Of a stretch of 64,000 nucleotides of DNA, positions 61,679 to 64,000 are shown piece by piece. Both the position numbers and the translations under genes were made by a program. The notes beneath the pieces were generated by a model. That model ran no database searches, was not told the origin of the DNA, and saw nothing but the letters and a program-made list of their open reading frames with translations. The first letter of the stretch is position 1; each line of letters opens with the position of its first letter. Origin of the DNA: Cohnella thermotolerans DSM 17683 (GTDB lineage Bacteria; Bacillota; Bacilli; Paenibacillales; Paenibacillaceae); contig NZ_KE386955.1 of the NCBI RefSeq assembly GCF_000429825.1, forward strand, positions 110,004 through 174,003, read 5' to 3'.

Positions 61679-61696
61679 ATTTTACTTTAGTAAAAT
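61679..61696 (-). promoter_or_regulatory. Operator palindrome before the LacI-family gene
   Basis: ATTTTACT-TT-AGTAAAAT: perfect 8-bp arms. On the minus strand the promoter TTTACA (61679-61674), 17-nt spacer, TATATT begins at its edge. Likely autoregulatory site. Confidence 0.65.
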
Positions 61697-61764
61697 AGCC
61701 GATATTTTATCTAAAAAAAGCACTCGGCAACCGACCGTTTTTCCACCCTTGAGGAAAATATATA

Positions 61765-61794
61765 TTGACTCGATATATATCGTGTCGATATAAT
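61765..61794 (+). promoter_or_regulatory. Promoter and operator of padR
   Basis: TTGACT (61765-61770), 18-nt spacer, TATAAT (61789-61794). The spacer begins with the 12-nt palindrome CGATATATATCG (61771-61782) and repeats TCGATATA. A repressor bound there, such as PadR itself, would block the promoter. Confidence 0.7.
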
Positions 61795-61837
61795 GTGAAC
61801 CGTGAGCCGCAGATAACAACAAAAGAGGTGTCAATCG

Positions 61838-62371
61838 TTGAACAGTCAGGACGTCATTTTGGGGCTGCTGCTTGACGGCCCTAAGACCGGCTACGAAATT
61901 AAACACTTGTTCGAATCGCCGCTGTCCTTTTTCTTCGACGCCAGCTTCGGCACGATTTACCCGACGCTCGGCAAGCTGGAGAAAGCGGGCTATATCGTCA
62001 AAGAGAGCGTCGTGCAGGACAACCGGCCGAACAAAAACGTGTACTCCATCACCGAAGCCGGACGCGAACGGTTCAGGCAGTACCTGGATTCTCCGCCGGA
62101 GAAGGAAGCTTACAAATCCGACTTCATGGTCCGGCTGTTCTTCGGCGAGCATCAGGAACGGGACACGGTCGCCGCGTGGATTCGGCAGGCGATCGAACAA
62201 ACGAAGACTGAGCTTCATCAGTTGCAGGAAGGAAAAGCCGTCTGGAAGCCCGAGATGTCGCCGAGCCAGTTGATTTGCCTGAATTTGGGGCTCGAGCTGA
62301 ACGAAGTGAAAATCAGAGTGCTGGAGGAAGGTCTTGCGCAGCTGCTGAGCGCGGACCAAGCAAGCGATTAA
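61838..62371 (+). CDS. PadR-family transcriptional regulator
   Basis: 177 residues from TTG at 61838, seven bases after GAGGTG. An N-terminal winged helix (about 5-80; GYEIKHLF, GTIYPTLGKLEKAGYI) and a C-terminal helical dimerisation domain (about 95-170, VirR-like). PadR proteins typically repress a neighbouring exporter and release DNA on ligand binding. The exporter gene follows 29 bases later. Confidence 0.93.
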   Translation: MNSQDVILGLLLDGPKTGYEIKHLFESPLSFFFDASFGTIYPTLGKLEKAGYIVKESVVQDNRPNKNVYSITEAGRERFRQYLDSPPEKEAYKSDFMVRLFFGEHQERDTVAAWIRQAIEQTKTELHQLQEGKAVWKPEMSPSQLICLNLGLELNEVKIRVLEEGLAQLLSADQASD

Positions 62372-62400
62372 AGAAAAACTGAAACGGAGTGGAAAAAACG

Positions 62401-63933
62401 ATGGCAACGGGAAAATCCAAAACGGGATTGATCGTCCTTGCGATGGCGCTGGGCCTCTTGATGGCCTCGCTGGACAACACGATCGTATCCGCGTGCATTA
62501 ACAAAGTGATTGAGGATATCGGCGGCTTCGACAAATTCAACTGGGTGTTCACCGCCTATATGCTGGCTGCGACGAGCACGATGCTCATTTTCGGCAAGCT
62601 GTCCGACCTGTTCGGCAGGAAAAAATTTTATTTGATCGGCATCGGGCTGTTCCTCGTCGGATCGGCGCTTTGCGGCATGGCGAGCAACATCGACCAGCTG
62701 ATTCTGTTCCGCATCATCCAGGGGATCGGGTCGGGCTCCGTTTTCCCCATCTCGTTTTCGATTATCTTCACCTTGTTCAACGACCCGAAGGAGGCCGCCA
62801 AGCTGTCTGGAGTCATGGGCGCGGTGTTCGGCCTGTCGTCGGTGGCCGGTCCCCAGCTCGGTACGCTCATCTCCGAAAACCTGACCTGGCGCTGGTGCTT
62901 CTACGTCAACTTGCCGATCGGCCTCGCGTCCATCCTTGTGCTCTCCTTCGCCCTGAAGGAATCGCGTTCGGAGCGCAAGCCGAAAATCGACTACGCCGGC
63001 GCGCTGCTGCTGATCGTCTCCACCGTCTCGTTCATGCTCGCGCTCGAGCTCGGCGGCAAAGATTACGCCTGGAACTCCTGGCAAATTATCGGGCTGTTCG
63101 TCCTCGCCGCACTGGGAACCGTCTCGTTCCTGCGGGTCGAATCCCGGGCGTCCGAACCGATGCTCCCGCTCCCGATTTTCCGCAGCCGCCTCGTACTCGG
63201 AACGAGCATACTTTGCTTCTGCCAGGGCGTGATCATGTTCTCGGCCATTACGTATTTGCCGATTTACGCCGTCGCGGTGCTGAACCGCGCCAACTCGAAC
63301 GGCATCCTGACGCCGATGATGGCTTCGCTCATCTGCGGGGCGATTCTGTCGGGCTTCCTCGGTTCGGTCTTTAAAATCCGAACGCTCCTGTTCGCGAACA
63401 TGCTGCTTGGCATCGCGGCGGCCGTTCTGCTCATGTCGTTGTCGCCGTCCACGCCATTCTGGGAAGTAATCGGCATCATGATCCTGCTCGGCGTCGGCGT
63501 GATCGGGCCGCTTATGAGCCTTGCGCAAAGCGCGATCGCCATGAGCGTCGATGCGAAATACATCGGCATCTCCTCGTCCGTCGTCGGCTTCTGGCGCAAC
63601 ATCGGCGGCATTATGGGCGCTTCGGTCATGGCGGTCATCGTCAATCGGAACCTGAAGGATTCAGCCGCCGCAGCCGGGGCGAAATTCCATATCCCCGACG
63701 ATCAGGTCGCCGCCATCGCCAATCCGGAGAACGTCATCCGCGCGGCCGACAAGCTGCCTCCCGATTTGCTGGCTTATCTGAAAGACGCCATCGGCACCGC
63801 GATCAACCACGGCTTCGTCATATCCCTTTGCGTCATGATCGCCGGCGCGGTCGTCGCCCTCACGGTGGGAGGCGCCAAGCTGCAAGCGAGGCGCAAAGAC
63901 GCCGAGGCGCCGGCCGCCGGTCAAAGCGCATAA
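62401..63933 (+). CDS. DHA2-family multidrug efflux transporter
   Basis: 510 residues with about 14 membrane segments. LDNTIVSACIN in helix 1, motif A GKLSDLFGRKKF, and motif C-like GLSSVAGPQLG identify the EmrB/QacA drug:H+ antiporter group. I chose ATG at 62401, nine bases after GGAGTGG; a GTG at 62389 is in frame. It is co-transcribed with padR and ends at a terminator. Substrates unknown. Confidence 0.92.
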   Translation: MATGKSKTGLIVLAMALGLLMASLDNTIVSACINKVIEDIGGFDKFNWVFTAYMLAATSTMLIFGKLSDLFGRKKFYLIGIGLFLVGSALCGMASNIDQLILFRIIQGIGSGSVFPISFSIIFTLFNDPKEAAKLSGVMGAVFGLSSVAGPQLGTLISENLTWRWCFYVNLPIGLASILVLSFALKESRSERKPKIDYAGALLLIVSTVSFMLALELGGKDYAWNSWQIIGLFVLAALGTVSFLRVESRASEPMLPLPIFRSRLVLGTSILCFCQGVIMFSAITYLPIYAVAVLNRANSNGILTPMMASLICGAILSGFLGSVFKIRTLLFANMLLGIAAAVLLMSLSPSTPFWEVIGIMILLGVGVIGPLMSLAQSAIAMSVDAKYIGISSSVVGFWRNIGGIMGASVMAVIVNRNLKDSAAAAGAKFHIPDDQVAAIANPENVIRAADKLPPDLLAYLKDAIGTAINHGFVISLCVMIAGAVVALTVGGAKLQARRKDAEAPAAGQSA

Positions 63934-63937
63934 AGAA

Positions 63938-63962
63938 AATGCCGGCTTAGCGCCGGCATTTA
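63938..63962 (+). terminator. Terminator of the padR-exporter operon
   Basis: AATGCCGGC pairs with GCCGGCATT across TTAGC; TTAG follows. Confidence 0.8.
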
Positions 63963-63977
63963 GATACGGAAAGGCGT

Positions 63978-64000
63978 GCAATATCGAAAATCGATATTGC
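63978..64000. repeat. Perfect hairpin at the window edge
   Basis: GCAATATCGA-AAA-TCGATATTGC: perfect 10-bp arms with a 3-nt loop. Its 13-nt core is the inverse complement of ATCGATTTTCGAT at 30908-30920. It may continue beyond the window. Confidence 0.6.

Overview
The window is a high-GC stretch of chromosome from an endospore-forming Bacillota, most likely a Paenibacillaceae (Cohnella- or Paenibacillus-like). This rests on Bacillus-type gene order at many core loci, abundant sporulation genes, Bacillus-type ribosome binding sites, and recognisable promoters for sigma-A, sigma-H, sigma-F, sigma-G and sigma-E. No rRNA, tRNA, CRISPR array, prophage or intact insertion sequence was seen. The genus call is inference from synteny and composition.

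Left part (1-13.9 kb, mostly minus strand): YIEGIA protein, yphA, rpsA, plsC, cmk, ypfB and ypfA (a PilZ flagellar brake), then ypeB without its usual partner sleB, a 52-residue cysteine-motif protein, prsW and mecA. A lipoprotein polysaccharide deacetylase, a CPBP protease and serA follow. serA has a promoter and a strong terminator-like hairpin in its leader. Next come a truncated MFS gene and the resABCDE operon (cytochrome c maturation plus the ResDE two-component system). ResE has almost no extracytoplasmic sensor loop.

Middle (20-39 kb, minus strand): rluB, spmB, spmA and dacB (spore cortex and maturation), ytfJ-ytfI, scpB-scpA, and the riboflavin operon ribD-ribE-ribBA-ribH. The rib operon sits behind an FMN riboswitch with two separate terminators. 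Then come ppiB, lysA and a shortened spoVA locus holding only spoVAF, spoVAB and spoVAA; spoVAC, spoVAD and spoVAE are not here. The spoIIAA-spoIIAB-sigF operon and dacF complete the block.

Right part (39-64 kb): pdp, punA and deoB (nucleoside salvage), xerD and yqzK. A 2.9-kb insert then separates yqzK from fur. It holds a frameshifted S8 protease and an OhrR repressor flanked by two thiol peroxidase (GPx) genes, with a perfect OhrR-type operator between OhrR and the second GPx. fur, spoIIM, endonuclease Q, nudF and an unusually placed small gene for the FtsZ inhibitor MciZ follow. An ECF sigma/anti-sigma pair diverges from a NEW3-protein/ABC-exporter operon. A LacI-controlled sugar ABC importer with an alpha-glucosidase and a PadR-controlled DHA2 multidrug exporter end the window.

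Possible new material lies in the OhrR/double-GPx module, the serA leader, the doubly terminated rib leader, the hairpin-rich intergenic region before the rib promoter (which shares a 13-nt palindromic core with the window's right end), and the reduced spoVA locus. Nothing here looks like a wholly new multi-gene defence or mobile system.
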